From contig NZ_JAAMPJ010000013.1 in assembly GCF_011067745.1 (NCBI RefSeq), positions 248,001-312,000 of the forward strand: 64,000 nucleotides of DNA, read 5' to 3'. Numbering within the stretch: position 1 is the stretch's first letter; the number at the start of each line of letters is the position of its first letter. The DNA comes from Lentzea alba (lineage in GTDB: Bacteria > Actinomycetota > Actinomycetes > Mycobacteriales > Pseudonocardiaceae). The position numbers and the translations under genes are program-made. Under the pieces are notes generated by a model. The model searched no databases, was not told where the DNA came from, and saw nothing but the letters and a program-made list of their open reading frames with translations. Of this stretch, positions 1-9,227 are shown in pieces.

Positions 1-2598
1 ATCGCGCGGTACAACATCGGCGGCGGCAACGCGCCGGACGTCCGCAAGGACTACATGAAGACGGGCGCGACGATGGAGGGCTTCTGGAAGGCTCCTCCCG
101 GCACCGTGCGGACCGACATGGACTGGTGGCGGGCGGACAACCCCGAGCACTGGAACTTCGCCGCGGACGCCAACCAGCGCTGGTGGATCGACCAGATCAA
201 GCGCCAGGTCACGAAGTGGGAGGCGTTCAGCAACTCGCCACCGTGGTTCCAGACCGTCAGCGGGTACGTCTCGGGCGGGTTCGACGCGAACACCGACCAG
301 ATCCGCCGCGACCGAGTGGACGACTTCGCCACCTACCTGGCGCGTGTCACCCAGGAGCTGGAAAAGGCGCACGGCATCAAGTTCGACACGCTCGCGCCGT
401 TGAACGAGCCCAACACGAACTACTGGGGCACCCAGATCGGCCCGAACGGCCAGCCGACCGGCGGACGCCAGGAGGGCGCGCACGCCGGACCCGAGCTGCA
501 GCAGGAGGTTCTGCTCGCGACGCGCCGGGCGCTCGACGCGCTTCGATCACGCGTCAAAGTGTCCGCAATGGACGAGACGAACCCCGGCACGTTCGTGCGC
601 AACTGGAACGGGTACGGCCCGGCGCGGGACGTGATCGACCAGCTGAACGTGCACACCTACGGCACGGGCCAGCGCACGAGCGTCCGGGACATCGCCAAGG
701 GCGCGAACGAGAAGCTCTGGATGAGCGAGGTCGAGGGCACCTGGGGCAACGGCACCACCGATTACACGGGCATGGAACCCGGCCTGGGCATGGCGACCCG
801 GATGCTGGAGGACATCCGCGAGCTCGAACCGTCGGCCTGGGTGTTCTGGCAGCCGGTCGAGGACTCGATCCCGCAGCAGGCGGCGGGCAAGAACTGGGGC
901 AGCATCCACATCCCGTTCAACTGCACGGCATCGGACACGCTGGAGTCGTGCCCGATCAGGACCAACTCGAAGTTCAACACCATCCGCAACTTCACCCACT
1001 TCGTCCGGCCGGGAGACCGGTTCGTCAAGACCGACGACCCGTCGAGCGTCGCCGCGGTGAAGCGCTTCGGCCTGGACGCGACGGTCGTGCACGTCAACAG
1101 CGGCAACACCGACCGGTCGGTGACCCTCGACCTGTCGCGGTTCGGCCTCGTTTCGCCGCTGGCCAAGGTGACCCCGGTGGTCACGAACGCGACCGGTGCT
1201 CTCGTGCGCGGCAAGCCCGTGCGGGTGAACGGCAAGTCGGCGACGCTCGCGGTGCCGGCGAAGTCGGTCACCACGTTCCTGGTCGACGGCGTGGCCGGGG
1301 TGTCCGGTGACGCGGCGCTGATCCAGCCCGAGCACGTGTACCGGATCAACGCGAGCGGGAAGTCGGTGCAGCCGTCCGACGACTGGTCGAAGGCCGTTCT
1401 GCGCGCCTCCGACGCCACGAGCGCCCGCCAGCTGTGGTCGGTGCGGAAACTCGGTCTGGGCAACGGGAACCGCGAGCGCTACGAGATCGTCAACGCGGTG
1501 ACCGGGACCCGGCTGGCCGCCGCGGGCGACGCCGTGGTGCTGCAGTCGGCCAGGGGCGCCGAGGCTCAGTGGATCATGTCCACGACCGGTGACGGCAGCT
1601 GGACGTTCGTCAACGCCGCCACCGGCGTGCTGCTCGACGGGACCGGGGAGACGGTGTCGGGCAAGACCCCGACCTCGGGCGCGAGCCAGCGCTGGACCCC
1701 GGTCGACGAGACCGTGCAACGAACCCAGGACACCGCCGTGTTCACGGTTCCCAAGCTGCGGCCGGTGCTGCCGCAGACCGTGACGCCGGTGTACCCGGAC
1801 GGCGCTCGTGGCTCGCTGCCGGTGGTCTGGAACCTGCCGCCGGACTGGTCGTGGCAGCGGCCCGGCACGGTTCGCGTGCACGGCACGGCGACGGACGTGC
1901 TCGGGCGGAAGCTGCCCGCGCTCGCCGTGGTCACCGTCGACACGATCGCCTCGACCCTGCCCGCTCGCGCGAAGACCTACGTCGGCGGACGGCCCGACCT
2001 GCCCGCCACCGTCACGGGCATCGGCAAACGCGGCGGCAAGGCGGAACTCCCCGTCACGTGGGATTCCGCTGCGTACGACCACGTCGGGACCGTGACGGTG
2101 GCCGGGCGCGCCCAGGTCGTCGACGGCAGCACGGTGCCCGCGACGGCGGTCGTGCAGGTGACCGAGCCGGTCGAGGTGAACGCGGCGCTGGACTCGGTCG
2201 TCGCGGCGACCTACACCGAGTCCGGCTATTCCGCGGACCGGCTGCGCAACGGCGTCACCGAGGAGAAGGCGTGGTCGAACTGGAGGTCCGGCACCAAGAA
2301 CCCGGCCGACACGATCACGTTCACGTTGCCGAAGATCCGTGATCTCACGCGGGTCGCCGTGCATTCGTACCGGGACGGCGAAGGCGGCATCGCCAAGAGC
2401 CTCAAGGTGCAGGTGCGCACGGTGGACGGTGCGTGGGTCGACGCGAGCGGCGAGGTGGAGGTGACCGATCCGCGGACGGAGGTCGTGCTTAACCCGTCAC
2501 CTCCGGCGACCGCGGTGCGGGTCGTCCTCACCGCGCGGCCATCCGGGTACCTCACCCTCGGTGAGATCGAGGTGCTGGCGAAGGCGCCGACTCCGTGA
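1..2598 (+). CDS. GH30 endo-beta-1,6-galactanase-like enzyme with beta-trefoil, Ig-like and F5/8C modules (5' end missing)
   Basis: The frame is open from the first base of the window, so the true start and any signal peptide lie upstream. Residues 1 to about 330, counted from base 1, form a GH30-type catalytic domain. Seen motifs are YNIGGGNAP at the edge, PLNEPN with the likely acid/base Glu136, and MSEVEG with the likely nucleophile Glu243. Next come a ricin-type beta-trefoil (about 438-570), two Ig-like repeats (about 575-720) and a C-terminal F5/8 type C/CBM32-like domain (about 722-862). The family includes exo- and endo-1,6-galactanases acting on arabinogalactan side chains, which fits the pectin/arabinogalactan setting. 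The protein is presumably secreted. Subfamily assignment (GH30_5) is by motif memory only. Confidence 0.85.
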   Translation: MARYNIGGGNAPDVRKDYMKTGATMEGFWKAPPGTVRTDMDWWRADNPEHWNFAADANQRWWIDQIKRQVTKWEAFSNSPPWFQTVSGYVSGGFDANTDQIRRDRVDDFATYLARVTQELEKAHGIKFDTLAPLNEPNTNYWGTQIGPNGQPTGGRQEGAHAGPELQQEVLLATRRALDALRSRVKVSAMDETNPGTFVRNWNGYGPARDVIDQLNVHTYGTGQRTSVRDIAKGANEKLWMSEVEGTWGNGTTDYTGMEPGLGMATRMLEDIRELEPSAWVFWQPVEDSIPQQAAGKNWGSIHIPFNCTASDTLESCPIRTNSKFNTIRNFTHFVRPGDRFVKTDDPSSVAAVKRFGLDATVVHVNSGNTDRSVTLDLSRFGLVSPLAKVTPVVTNATGALVRGKPVRVNGKSATLAVPAKSVTTFLVDGVAGVSGDAALIQPEHVYRINASGKSVQPSDDWSKAVLRASDATSARQLWSVRKLGLGNGNRERYEIVNAVTGTRLAAAGDAVVLQSARGAEAQWIMSTTGDGSWTFVNAATGVLLDGTGETVSGKTPTSGASQRWTPVDETVQRTQDTAVFTVPKLRPVLPQTVTPVYPDGARGSLPVVWNLPPDWSWQRPGTVRVHGTATDVLGRKLPALAVVTVDTIASTLPARAKTYVGGRPDLPATVTGIGKRGGKAELPVTWDSAAYDHVGTVTVAGRAQVVDGSTVPATAVVQVTEPVEVNAALDSVVAATYTESGYSADRLRNGVTEEKAWSNWRSGTKNPADTITFTLPKIRDLTRVAVHSYRDGEGGIAKSLKVQVRTVDGAWVDASGEVEVTDPRTEVVLNPSPPATAVRVVLTARPSGYLTLGEIEVLAKAPTP

Positions 2599-2628
2599 AA
2601 TAACCCGGAATTCGACCTGGTGCCGCGG

Positions 2629-2642
2629 TCGAATCGATTCGA
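2629..2642. promoter_or_regulatory. LacI-type operator TCGAATCGATTCGA
   Basis: This is a perfect 14-bp palindrome in the gap before the GH74 gene. It has TCGAA half-sites around a central CG, the LacI-family layout. The same half-sites occur before the GH12, GH3, lacI and ABC-transporter genes in this window. The regulator is probably one of the two LacI paralogues at 5361-6380 or 17824-18831; which one is inference. Confidence 0.7.
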
Positions 2643-2713
2643 AATAGTCAGTGCGGATTGAAATAAATGGTGCGCCGCCGGACACTTCGCGGAAATGGCG
2701 AAGGGAATTCTCG

Positions 2714-5389
2714 ATGAGGAGAGCTCTCGCAGGCGCATTGGCGGCGGTGACCATGTCCGCGCTCGTCGTGGTGGCGCACACGACGGGCGCGGGCAACTCC
2801 GCGGCCGCGGCTGAGACTTACTCGTGGGGCAACGTCGACATCGCGGGTGGCGGGTTCGTGCCCGGCATCGTCTTCAACCAACGTGAGCGGAATCTGGTCT
2901 ACGCGCGCACGGACATCGGCGGCGCGTACCGGTTGAATCCCCAGACGAACAGATGGATCCCGTTGCTCGACCACGTCGGGCTCGACAACTGGGGACTCAA
3001 CGGCGTGGCGAGCCTCGCGACCGACGCCGTGGACCCGAACCGCGTGTACGTCGCCGCCGGCATGTACACGAACAGCTGGGATCCCAACAACGGCGCGATC
3101 CTGCGGTCGTCCGACCGCGGCACCACCTGGCAGACCACACCGCTGCCGTTCAAGGTCGGCGGCAACATGCCCGGCCGCGGCATGGGGGAGCGGCTCGCGA
3201 TCGACCCCAACCGCAACAGCGTGCTGTACTTCGGCGCGCCGAGCGGCAACGGCCTGTGGCGCAGCACGGACTTCGGTGCCACATGGGGCAAGGTCACGGC
3301 GTTCCCGAACCCCGGCAACTACGTCCAGGACCCCAGCGACCCCAACGGGTACCTCAACGACAACCAGGGCGTGCTGTGGGTGACCTTCGACCCGCGCACC
3401 GGAAGCGCTTCGACGGCGACGCAGACGATCTACGTGGGCGTGGCCGACAAGCAGAACAACGTCTACCGCAGCACGAACGGCGGCACGACGTGGGAACGCG
3501 TGGCCGGACAGCCCACGGGCTTCCTGCCCCACAAGGGAGTTCTCCAGGGCGACACGCTCTACCTCGCCACCAGTGACACCGGCGGTCCGTACGACGGGGC
3601 CAAGGGCGACGTCTGGAAGCTGAACACCGCCACCGGCGCGTGGACGCAGATCAGCCCCATTCCGTCGAGCAGCGCCGACAACACGTTCGGCTACAGCGGC
3701 CTGACCGTCGACCGCTTGAAGCCCGGCACGCTCATGGTCGCCACCCAGATTGCGTGGTGGCCGGACGTGACCTTCTTCCGCAGCACCGACTACGGCGCCA
3801 CCTGGACGCGGATCTGGGACTGGACCAGCTACCCGAACCGCAGCTTCCGCTACAAGATGGACATCAGCGCGTCGCCGTGGCTCGACCTCGGCGCGAACCC
3901 GGCGCCGCCGGAGGTCACCCCGAAGCTCGGCTGGATGACCGAGTCGCTGGAGATCGACCCGTTCAACTCCGACCGGATGATGTACGGCACCGGCGCCACG
4001 CTCTACGGCACCACCGACCTCACCGCGTGGGACCGCGGCACCCAGCTCACCATCAGGCCGATGGCCGCCGGGCTCGAGGAGACCGCGGTGATCGACCTGA
4101 TCAGCCCGCCGTCCGGACCGCCGTTGATCAGCGCTCTGGGCGACATCGGCGGCTTCCGGCACGACCGGCTGGACGCGGTGCCGGCCAGGACCTTCAACCA
4201 GCCGTACTTCACCACCACCCGCAGCCTGGACTTCGCCGAGCTCAACCCGGCGACGATCGTGCGGGCCGGTGACTTCGACAAGACCAGCAGACCCAACGAC
4301 AACCGGGTCGCGTTCTCGACCGACGGCGGCGCGAACTGGTTCCAGGGCCAGGAACCGGGCGGGGTCACCGGTGGCGGCACCGTCGCGGCGGCGGCCGACG
4401 GCAGCAGGTTCGTCTGGAGCCCGGCGGGCACCGGCGTGCACCACGCGACCGGGTTCGGCAACTCGTGGACGGCGTCGACCGGCATCCCGGCGGGCGCGGT
4501 CGTGGAGTCGGACCGGGCGAACCCGCTGAAGTTCTACGGCTTCGCCGCGGGGAAGTTCTACGTGAGCACCAACGGTGGCGCCGCGTTCACCACGACGGCC
4601 GCGGCAGGGCTGCCCCAGTCGGCGCGCTTCAAGGCCGTGGCGGGCAGGGAAGGCGACGTCTGGCTCGCGGGCGAGGGCGGGTTGTGGCGGTCCACGGACT
4701 CCGGTGCGAGCTTCGCGAAGGTCTCCGGCGTGGCGGGCTCGCTCAACATCGGGTTCGGCAAGGCGGCTCCGGGACGCGCGTACCCGGCGCTGTACCTGAT
4801 CGGTGAAACCGGTGGTGTCAAAGGCGTCTTCCGGTCCGACGACACCGGTGCGAGCTGGGTGCGGATCAACGACGACCGGCACCAGTACGGCAACATCGAG
4901 GAAGCGATCACCGGTGATCCGCGGGTGTACGGCCGGGTCTACCTCGGCACGAACGGCCGCGGTGTCGTGCTCGGCGAGATGACCGGAACGCCGCCCACGA
5001 CCACGACGACCACCACGACGACGACGACCACGACCACCACCACGACGACCACGGGTCCGCCGCCGAGCACCGGGTGTGCGGTGAAGTACACGGTGTCGAA
5101 CCAGTGGCAGGGCGGGTTCCAGGGCGCCGTCGACATCACCAACACCGGTTCGTCGGCCGTCGACGGGTGGACGCTCAAGTGGTCCTTCGCAGGCGGCCAG
5201 GTGATCAGCCAGTTGTGGAACGGCAAGCTCACCCAGACCGGTGCCGCGGTGAGCGTCGCGGACCAGGGCTACAACAAGGAGATCAAGCCGAACACCACCG
5301 TCGGCTTCGGGTTCACCGCCACCTGGGCGGGGACGAACGCGAAACCGGTGGCGTTCACGCTCAACGATCGGCCATGTGCGGTGCCGTGA
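2714..5389 (+). CDS. Secreted GH74 xyloglucanase with poly-Thr linker and CBM2
   Basis: This 891-residue enzyme would cut the beta-1,4-glucan backbone of xyloglucan outside the cell. The ATG at 2714 is preferred over earlier in-frame starts because it follows an AAGGGA ribosome site and gives a normal signal peptide ending near SAAAAE. The GH74 tandem seven-bladed propellers span about residues 35-760. The two expected catalytic aspartates are visible: Asp67 in ARTDIGGAYR and Asp477 in LGDIGGFRHD. A linker of 19 consecutive threonines (nt 4997-5053) leads to a cellulose-binding CBM2 with the terminal cysteine pair. An operator palindrome lies 70 bp upstream. The 3' end overlaps the convergent lacI gene by 29 bp. 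GH74 members can also be endo-glucanases. Confidence 0.93.
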   Translation: MRRALAGALAAVTMSALVVVAHTTGAGNSAAAAETYSWGNVDIAGGGFVPGIVFNQRERNLVYARTDIGGAYRLNPQTNRWIPLLDHVGLDNWGLNGVASLATDAVDPNRVYVAAGMYTNSWDPNNGAILRSSDRGTTWQTTPLPFKVGGNMPGRGMGERLAIDPNRNSVLYFGAPSGNGLWRSTDFGATWGKVTAFPNPGNYVQDPSDPNGYLNDNQGVLWVTFDPRTGSASTATQTIYVGVADKQNNVYRSTNGGTTWERVAGQPTGFLPHKGVLQGDTLYLATSDTGGPYDGAKGDVWKLNTATGAWTQISPIPSSSADNTFGYSGLTVDRLKPGTLMVATQIAWWPDVTFFRSTDYGATWTRIWDWTSYPNRSFRYKMDISASPWLDLGANPAPPEVTPKLGWMTESLEIDPFNSDRMMYGTGATLYGTTDLTAWDRGTQLTIRPMAAGLEETAVIDLISPPSGPPLISALGDIGGFRHDRLDAVPARTFNQPYFTTTRSLDFAELNPATIVRAGDFDKTSRPNDNRVAFSTDGGANWFQGQEPGGVTGGGTVAAAADGSRFVWSPAGTGVHHATGFGNSWTASTGIPAGAVVESDRANPLKFYGFAAGKFYVSTNGGAAFTTTAAAGLPQSARFKAVAGREGDVWLAGEGGLWRSTDSGASFAKVSGVAGSLNIGFGKAAPGRAYPALYLIGETGGVKGVFRSDDTGASWVRINDDRHQYGNIEEAITGDPRVYGRVYLGTNGRGVVLGEMTGTPPTTTTTTTTTTTTTTTTTTTGPPPSTGCAVKYTVSNQWQGGFQGAVDITNTGSSAVDGWTLKWSFAGGQVISQLWNGKLTQTGAAVSVADQGYNKEIKPNTTVGFGFTATWAGTNAKPVAFTLNDRPCAVP

Positions 5390-6380
5390 TCGTGCTGCCG
5401 CGATCGGTGAGGTGCGGGTCGAGCAGTCGTACTTCGGACGACCGCTCGCCCGCCAGCCGGCGCATCAGCATCTGCACGGCGATGGCGCCGACCTCCTCGG
5501 CCGGGACCGCGATCGAGGTGAGCGGGACCGGCTGGGTGGCGGCCATGACGTCCGGGCACAGCGCGATCACCGAGATGTCCTCCGGCACCCGGCGATCCCG
5601 GCGCCGCAGCTCCAGCACGACGTCCGCGAGCACCGCCTCGTTGTGCACGACCAGCCCGGTGATCCCGACCTCCGGCAGCAGCAGCTTGTCCAGGCAGGAG
5701 CTGAGAGAGGTGAACGTAGGCGCACACGGATGCACGTGGACCATCACGCCGCGTTGTTGCGCGCACCTGGCGAACCCCGACAGGAACCGCGTCGCGTAGC
5801 CGGTCTTGCGTTCGTAGACGGCCGGCGGGGAACCGATGAAGCCGACCGACCGGTGCCCGAGGTCGGCCAGGTGCGCCACCATCCGCGCGCCGCTCGAGCT
5901 GAAGTCGAGGTCGACGCAGTTGAGCCCGGCGGAGTCGGCGGGCACGCCCACCAGCACCACCGGCACGTCCAGCTCGCGCAGGGCCGGGATGCGCGGGTCG
6001 TGCGCCTCGACGTCCATCACGATCACCGCGTCCGCCCTGGCGGACGCGATCACCCGGTGCACCTCGTCGGCGCCGGACTCCTTGGTCAGCAACAGGACGT
6101 CGTAGTCGTGCTCGCGGGCCGTGGTGACGATCGACGACACGAACTGCATGATCACCGGCAGGTTGAGGTCCGTCCGGAGTGGAACGACGAGCGCGAGGAC
6201 GTTCGTCCGGCTGCTCGCCAGCGCCCTGGCTCCCGCGTTGGGGTGAAAGCCCAGCTCGCGGATGCTGCGGCGGACGCGCTGCGAGGTCGCCGTCGAGATC
6301 GGACGCTTGCCGCTGAGCACGTATGACACGGTGCTGACGGACACACCGGCGTGCTTGGCGACATCCTTGATGGTGATCAA
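5361..6380 (-). CDS. LacI-family transcriptional regulator (first of three)
   Basis: This 339-residue repressor begins with a LacI helix-turn-helix (ITIKDVAKHAGVSVSTVSY), then the hinge helix (NAGARALA) and a periplasmic-binding-like effector domain. I chose the TTG at 6380 because it follows GGAGG by four bases and places the HTH at the N-terminus as in the family. A longer frame to an ATG at 6494 would add about 38 unrelated residues. It is divergent from the GH12-PL11 pair, and an operator (6516-6529) sits between them, so it likely represses them and possibly itself. It is closely similar to the LacI at 17824-18831. The inducer is unknown, probably a cell-wall oligosaccharide. Confidence 0.9.
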   Translation of the reverse strand: MITIKDVAKHAGVSVSTVSYVLSGKRPISTATSQRVRRSIRELGFHPNAGARALASSRTNVLALVVPLRTDLNLPVIMQFVSSIVTTAREHDYDVLLLTKESGADEVHRVIASARADAVIVMDVEAHDPRIPALRELDVPVVLVGVPADSAGLNCVDLDFSSSGARMVAHLADLGHRSVGFIGSPPAVYERKTGYATRFLSGFARCAQQRGVMVHVHPCAPTFTSLSSCLDKLLLPEVGITGLVVHNEAVLADVVLELRRRDRRVPEDISVIALCPDVMAATQPVPLTSIAVPAEEVGAIAVQMLMRRLAGERSSEVRLLDPHLTDRGSTITAPHMADR

Positions 6381-6515
6381 CCGGCCTCCAGTGCGCGTCG
6401 TAGTGGCCGCAACTTTAGCGCCTGGGTCCGACACTTCCGGCCCGTCCACATCGAATGCAGGTCGAAAAAATCGGCGGCACCGCATTCGATTCATTCGACG
6501 CTAATGTTTCGGCCA

Positions 6516-6529
6516 TTGAAGCGTTTCGA
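6516..6529. promoter_or_regulatory. LacI-type operator TTGAAGCGTTTCGA
   Basis: This imperfect 14-bp palindrome has a GAA-GCGT-TTC core and lies 17 bp before the GH12 start, close to the GGAGGA ribosome site. It belongs to the TYGAANCGNTTCRA group seen across the window. A repressor bound here would block the GH12-PL11 unit; the adjacent divergent lacI is the natural candidate. TCGAA/TTCGA half-sites also occur at about 6460-6499. Confidence 0.65.
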
Positions 6530-6546
6530 TTTCCGGAGGAAGCTCC

Positions 6547-7239
6547 ATGAACAAGTTCACGCGTGTGCTGGTGGCGGCTCTCACCGCGACACTGGCGTTC
6601 TCCCTGGGCGCTCCGACCGCGTCGGCGGCGACCTGGTCGTCCTCGGACCGGTGGGGCACCTGGAACAACGGCGGTTACATCGTCCGCAACAACATCTGGG
6701 GCAACGGCGCGGGCCCGCAGTCGATCTGGGCGAACTCCTACAGCAACTGGGGAGTGTGGGCGAACCACCCCAACACCGGCGGGGTGAAGTCCTATCCGCA
6801 CGCCGGCAAGGCGCTGAACAAGAAGCTCAGCGCGATCGGCTCGCTCACGAGCAACTTCAACGTCAGCGTGCCCGGTTCGGGCGCCTACACGACCACCTAT
6901 GACATCTGGGCCAACAACAACGCCTACGAGGTCATGATCTGGGTGAACAGGACCGGCCCGGTCGGCGCCATCGGCTCGAAGCAGGGCACGTTCTCCGTCG
7001 GCGGGCACACCTGGGACGTCTACCGCGGCTCCAACGGCGCCAACGCGGTGTTCTCCTTCCTGCGCACGTCCAACACCTCGTCCGGCTCGGTCGACCTCAA
7101 GGCGGTCATGAACTGGATCCGCACCCGCGGCTGGTGGGGCGACGTCACGGTCGGCGAGGTCCAGTTCGGCTACGAGATCACGTCGTCCAGCGGTGGCCTG
7201 AACTTCACGACCAACAGCTACTCGGTCTCGGGCGGGTGA
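6547..7239 (+). CDS. Secreted GH12 endoglucanase/xyloglucanase
   Basis: This 230-residue single-domain enzyme has a clear Sec signal peptide (cleavage near ASAAT, residue 28) and the GH12 jelly-roll signature. Two glutamates are expected for retaining catalysis: Glu128 in YEVMIWVN is the nucleophile and Glu210 in VQFGYEIT is the acid/base. GH12 enzymes cut beta-1,4-glucan or xyloglucan; beside a GH74, xyloglucan is a reasonable guess. The ATG follows GGAGGA at good spacing. The PL11 gene starts only six bases after the stop, so the two are almost certainly one transcript. No CBM is present, unlike many Streptomyces GH12 proteins. Confidence 0.92.
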   Translation: MNKFTRVLVAALTATLAFSLGAPTASAATWSSSDRWGTWNNGGYIVRNNIWGNGAGPQSIWANSYSNWGVWANHPNTGGVKSYPHAGKALNKKLSAIGSLTSNFNVSVPGSGAYTTTYDIWANNNAYEVMIWVNRTGPVGAIGSKQGTFSVGGHTWDVYRGSNGANAVFSFLRTSNTSSGSVDLKAVMNWIRTRGWWGDVTVGEVQFGYEITSSSGGLNFTTNSYSVSGG

Positions 7240-7245
7240 CCGCGG

Positions 7246-9009
7246 ATGAGGCGGTCAACGCTGTCCGCGCTGCTCGCGGCGATCCTCGTCGCGGGCACCG
7301 TGCCGGCGATCGCGGACGAACCGGCGGTTGCTGCTGATCGCGGGCTCGTCAGCATCCGGTCGGTCCACGGCGACGGCAACTTCGTGTCGTGGCGGCTGCT
7401 CGGCTCCGACGCCGCTGATGTGGCGTTCGACGTCTACCGCGACGGTGTGAAGGTCAACCGCGCGCCGGTGACGACGGCGACGAGCTACCTCGACGCGGGT
7501 GCGCCCGCGACCGCGTCCTACTCGGTGCGTCGGGTGGGCGGAGGCGTGGAACCGGCGGCGGTCACGCGTTCCGTCGGCACGCTGGCGACGAGCCAGGACG
7601 TGCCCCTGCAGATCCCGGCGTCCGGCTACGTGGCGAACGACGCGTCGGTCGGCGACCTGGACGGCGACGGTCAGTACGAGTTCGTGCTCAAGTGGGATCC
7701 CGCGGACGCCAAGGACAACTCGCAGGCGGGCCGCACGGGCAACGTGTACCTGGACGCGTACAAGCTCAACGGCACCCGGTTGTGGCGCATCGATCTCGGC
7801 CGCAACATTCGCGCGGGCGCGCACTACACCCAGTTCCAGGTCTTCGACTACGACGGTGACGGCAGAGCCGAGGTCGCCGTGAAGACCGCGGACGGCACGC
7901 GGTCCGGCACCGGGCAGGTGATCGGCAACGCGAACGCCGACCACCGCAACAGCGACGGTTACATCCTCACCGGGCCGGAGTTCCTCTCGGTGTTCCGCGG
8001 CACGGACGGCGCGGTGCTCGACACCGAGAACTACGTGCCACCGCGGGGAACCGTGTCGTCGTGGGGTGACAGCTACGGCAACCGGGTCGACCGGTTCCTG
8101 GCCGGAACGGCCTATCTGGACGGTGCGCGGCCGAGCATCGTCATGGCGCGCGGGTACTACACCCGCAGCGTGATCTCGGCGTGGGACTTCCGGGGCGGGC
8201 AGCTGACGCGGCGGTGGACGTTCGACTCGGCGACCCAGTCGAACCGCTTGGCCTGGGAGGGCAAGGGCAACCACAACCTCTCGATCGCCGACGTGGACGC
8301 CGACGGCCGCGACGAGATCATCTACGGCTCGATGGCGATCGACGACAACGGGCGCGGCCTGTGGCAGAACAACACCCACCACGGCGACGCCCTGCACGTC
8401 GGCGACTTCATCCCGTCGAGGCCCGGCCTGGAGGTGTTCAAGCCGTCCGAGTGGACGAACGAGGTCACGCACTGGATGGGCGACGCGCGCACCGGTCAGA
8501 TCATCTGGAGCGCGCCGTCGTGCGGCTGCGACAACGGCCGTGCCGTGGCCGCCGACATCTGGGCCGGCAACCCCGGTGCGGAGGCGTGGTCGATCTCGGT
8601 GGGCGGGCTGCGGTCCGCCACCACCGGGGCGCAGGTGGCGGCGCGGAAACCGGGTTCGATCAACTTCGTGATCTGGTGGGACGGCGACGCGCAGCGCGAG
8701 TTGCTGAACGGCACCACGATCGACAAGTACGGACCCAACGGTGACACGCGGCTGCTCACCGGTTCGGGCGTGGCCTCCAACAACGGCACCAAGTCCACGC
8801 CGGCGTTGCAGGCCGACATCCTCGGCGACTGGCGCGAGGAGGTCGTCTGGCGCACCTCGGACAGCCGGGCGCTGCGGATCTACTCGACCACCGAGCCGAC
8901 GTCGATCCGGCGGCCCTCGCTGATGGAGGACCGGCAGTACCGGGAGGCGGTGGCTTGGCAGAACACCGCGTACAACCAGCCGCCGCACCCGAGTTTCGCC
9001 TCACCCTGA
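7246..9009 (+). CDS. Secreted PL11 rhamnogalacturonan lyase
   Basis: This 587-residue lyase cleaves the rhamnose-galacturonate backbone of rhamnogalacturonan-I by beta-elimination, as do the YesW/YesX enzymes. After a signal peptide come an Fn3-like N-terminal stretch and the eight-bladed propeller. The propeller carries Ca-binding DxDxDG loops (GDLDGDGQYEF, YDYDGDGRAEV, DVDADGRDEI) and the conserved IRAGAHYTQF. The gene starts six bases after the GH12 stop and ends before a strong terminator hairpin. A second PL11 lies at 12447-14732; this one lacks that protein's insertion of about 90 residues. Endo versus exo mode cannot be told from sequence. Confidence 0.93.
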   Translation: MRRSTLSALLAAILVAGTVPAIADEPAVAADRGLVSIRSVHGDGNFVSWRLLGSDAADVAFDVYRDGVKVNRAPVTTATSYLDAGAPATASYSVRRVGGGVEPAAVTRSVGTLATSQDVPLQIPASGYVANDASVGDLDGDGQYEFVLKWDPADAKDNSQAGRTGNVYLDAYKLNGTRLWRIDLGRNIRAGAHYTQFQVFDYDGDGRAEVAVKTADGTRSGTGQVIGNANADHRNSDGYILTGPEFLSVFRGTDGAVLDTENYVPPRGTVSSWGDSYGNRVDRFLAGTAYLDGARPSIVMARGYYTRSVISAWDFRGGQLTRRWTFDSATQSNRLAWEGKGNHNLSIADVDADGRDEIIYGSMAIDDNGRGLWQNNTHHGDALHVGDFIPSRPGLEVFKPSEWTNEVTHWMGDARTGQIIWSAPSCGCDNGRAVAADIWAGNPGAEAWSISVGGLRSATTGAQVAARKPGSINFVIWWDGDAQRELLNGTTIDKYGPNGDTRLLTGSGVASNNGTKSTPALQADILGDWREEVVWRTSDSRALRIYSTTEPTSIRRPSLMEDRQYREAVAWQNTAYNQPPHPSFASP

Positions 9010-9033
9010 GGCGTTTCTCCGCACAACTGAACA

Positions 9034-9071
9034 CCGAAGCCGCGGACCGGATCGCCCGTCCGCGGCTTCGG
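9034..9071. terminator. Intrinsic terminator after GH12-PL11
   Basis: A 14-bp perfect stem (CCGAAGCCGCGGAC with GTCCGCGGCTTCGG) and a 10-nt loop lie 24 bases after the PL11 stop. There is no long T-run, as is common in actinobacteria. Confidence 0.8.
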
Positions 9072-9180
9072 CCTGTCCCCGTTGATCGTGGGAATTTATA
9101 TCCGTGAATTGCACGCTTTTCGCCGTTGTGAATCTTCGTCGATTTCGTTGATTTTCGGAAAGTTGGTGCGTTAGCTTGAT

Positions 9181-9194
9181 TGGGAGCGCTCCCA
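9181..9194. promoter_or_regulatory. CebR/CelR-type operator TGGGAGCGCTCCCA
   Basis: This is an exact copy of the 14-bp palindrome known as the binding site of cellobiose-responsive CebR (Streptomyces) and CelR (Thermobifida). It ends 33 bp before the pectate lyase ATG. A second exact copy sits before the mannanase fusion at 44252-44265. The regulator itself is not encoded in this window. Confidence 0.88.
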
Positions 9195-9227
9195 CATCCC
9201 TGCGATTCGCACCTGGGGAGAACCCTG

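Noticed and set aside
2648..4882. Long minus-strand open frame (744 codons) opposite GH74
   Set aside because: Its translation is arginine/alanine-rich without motifs. It is the antisense shadow expected in GC-rich DNA over a gene with clear catalytic residues.
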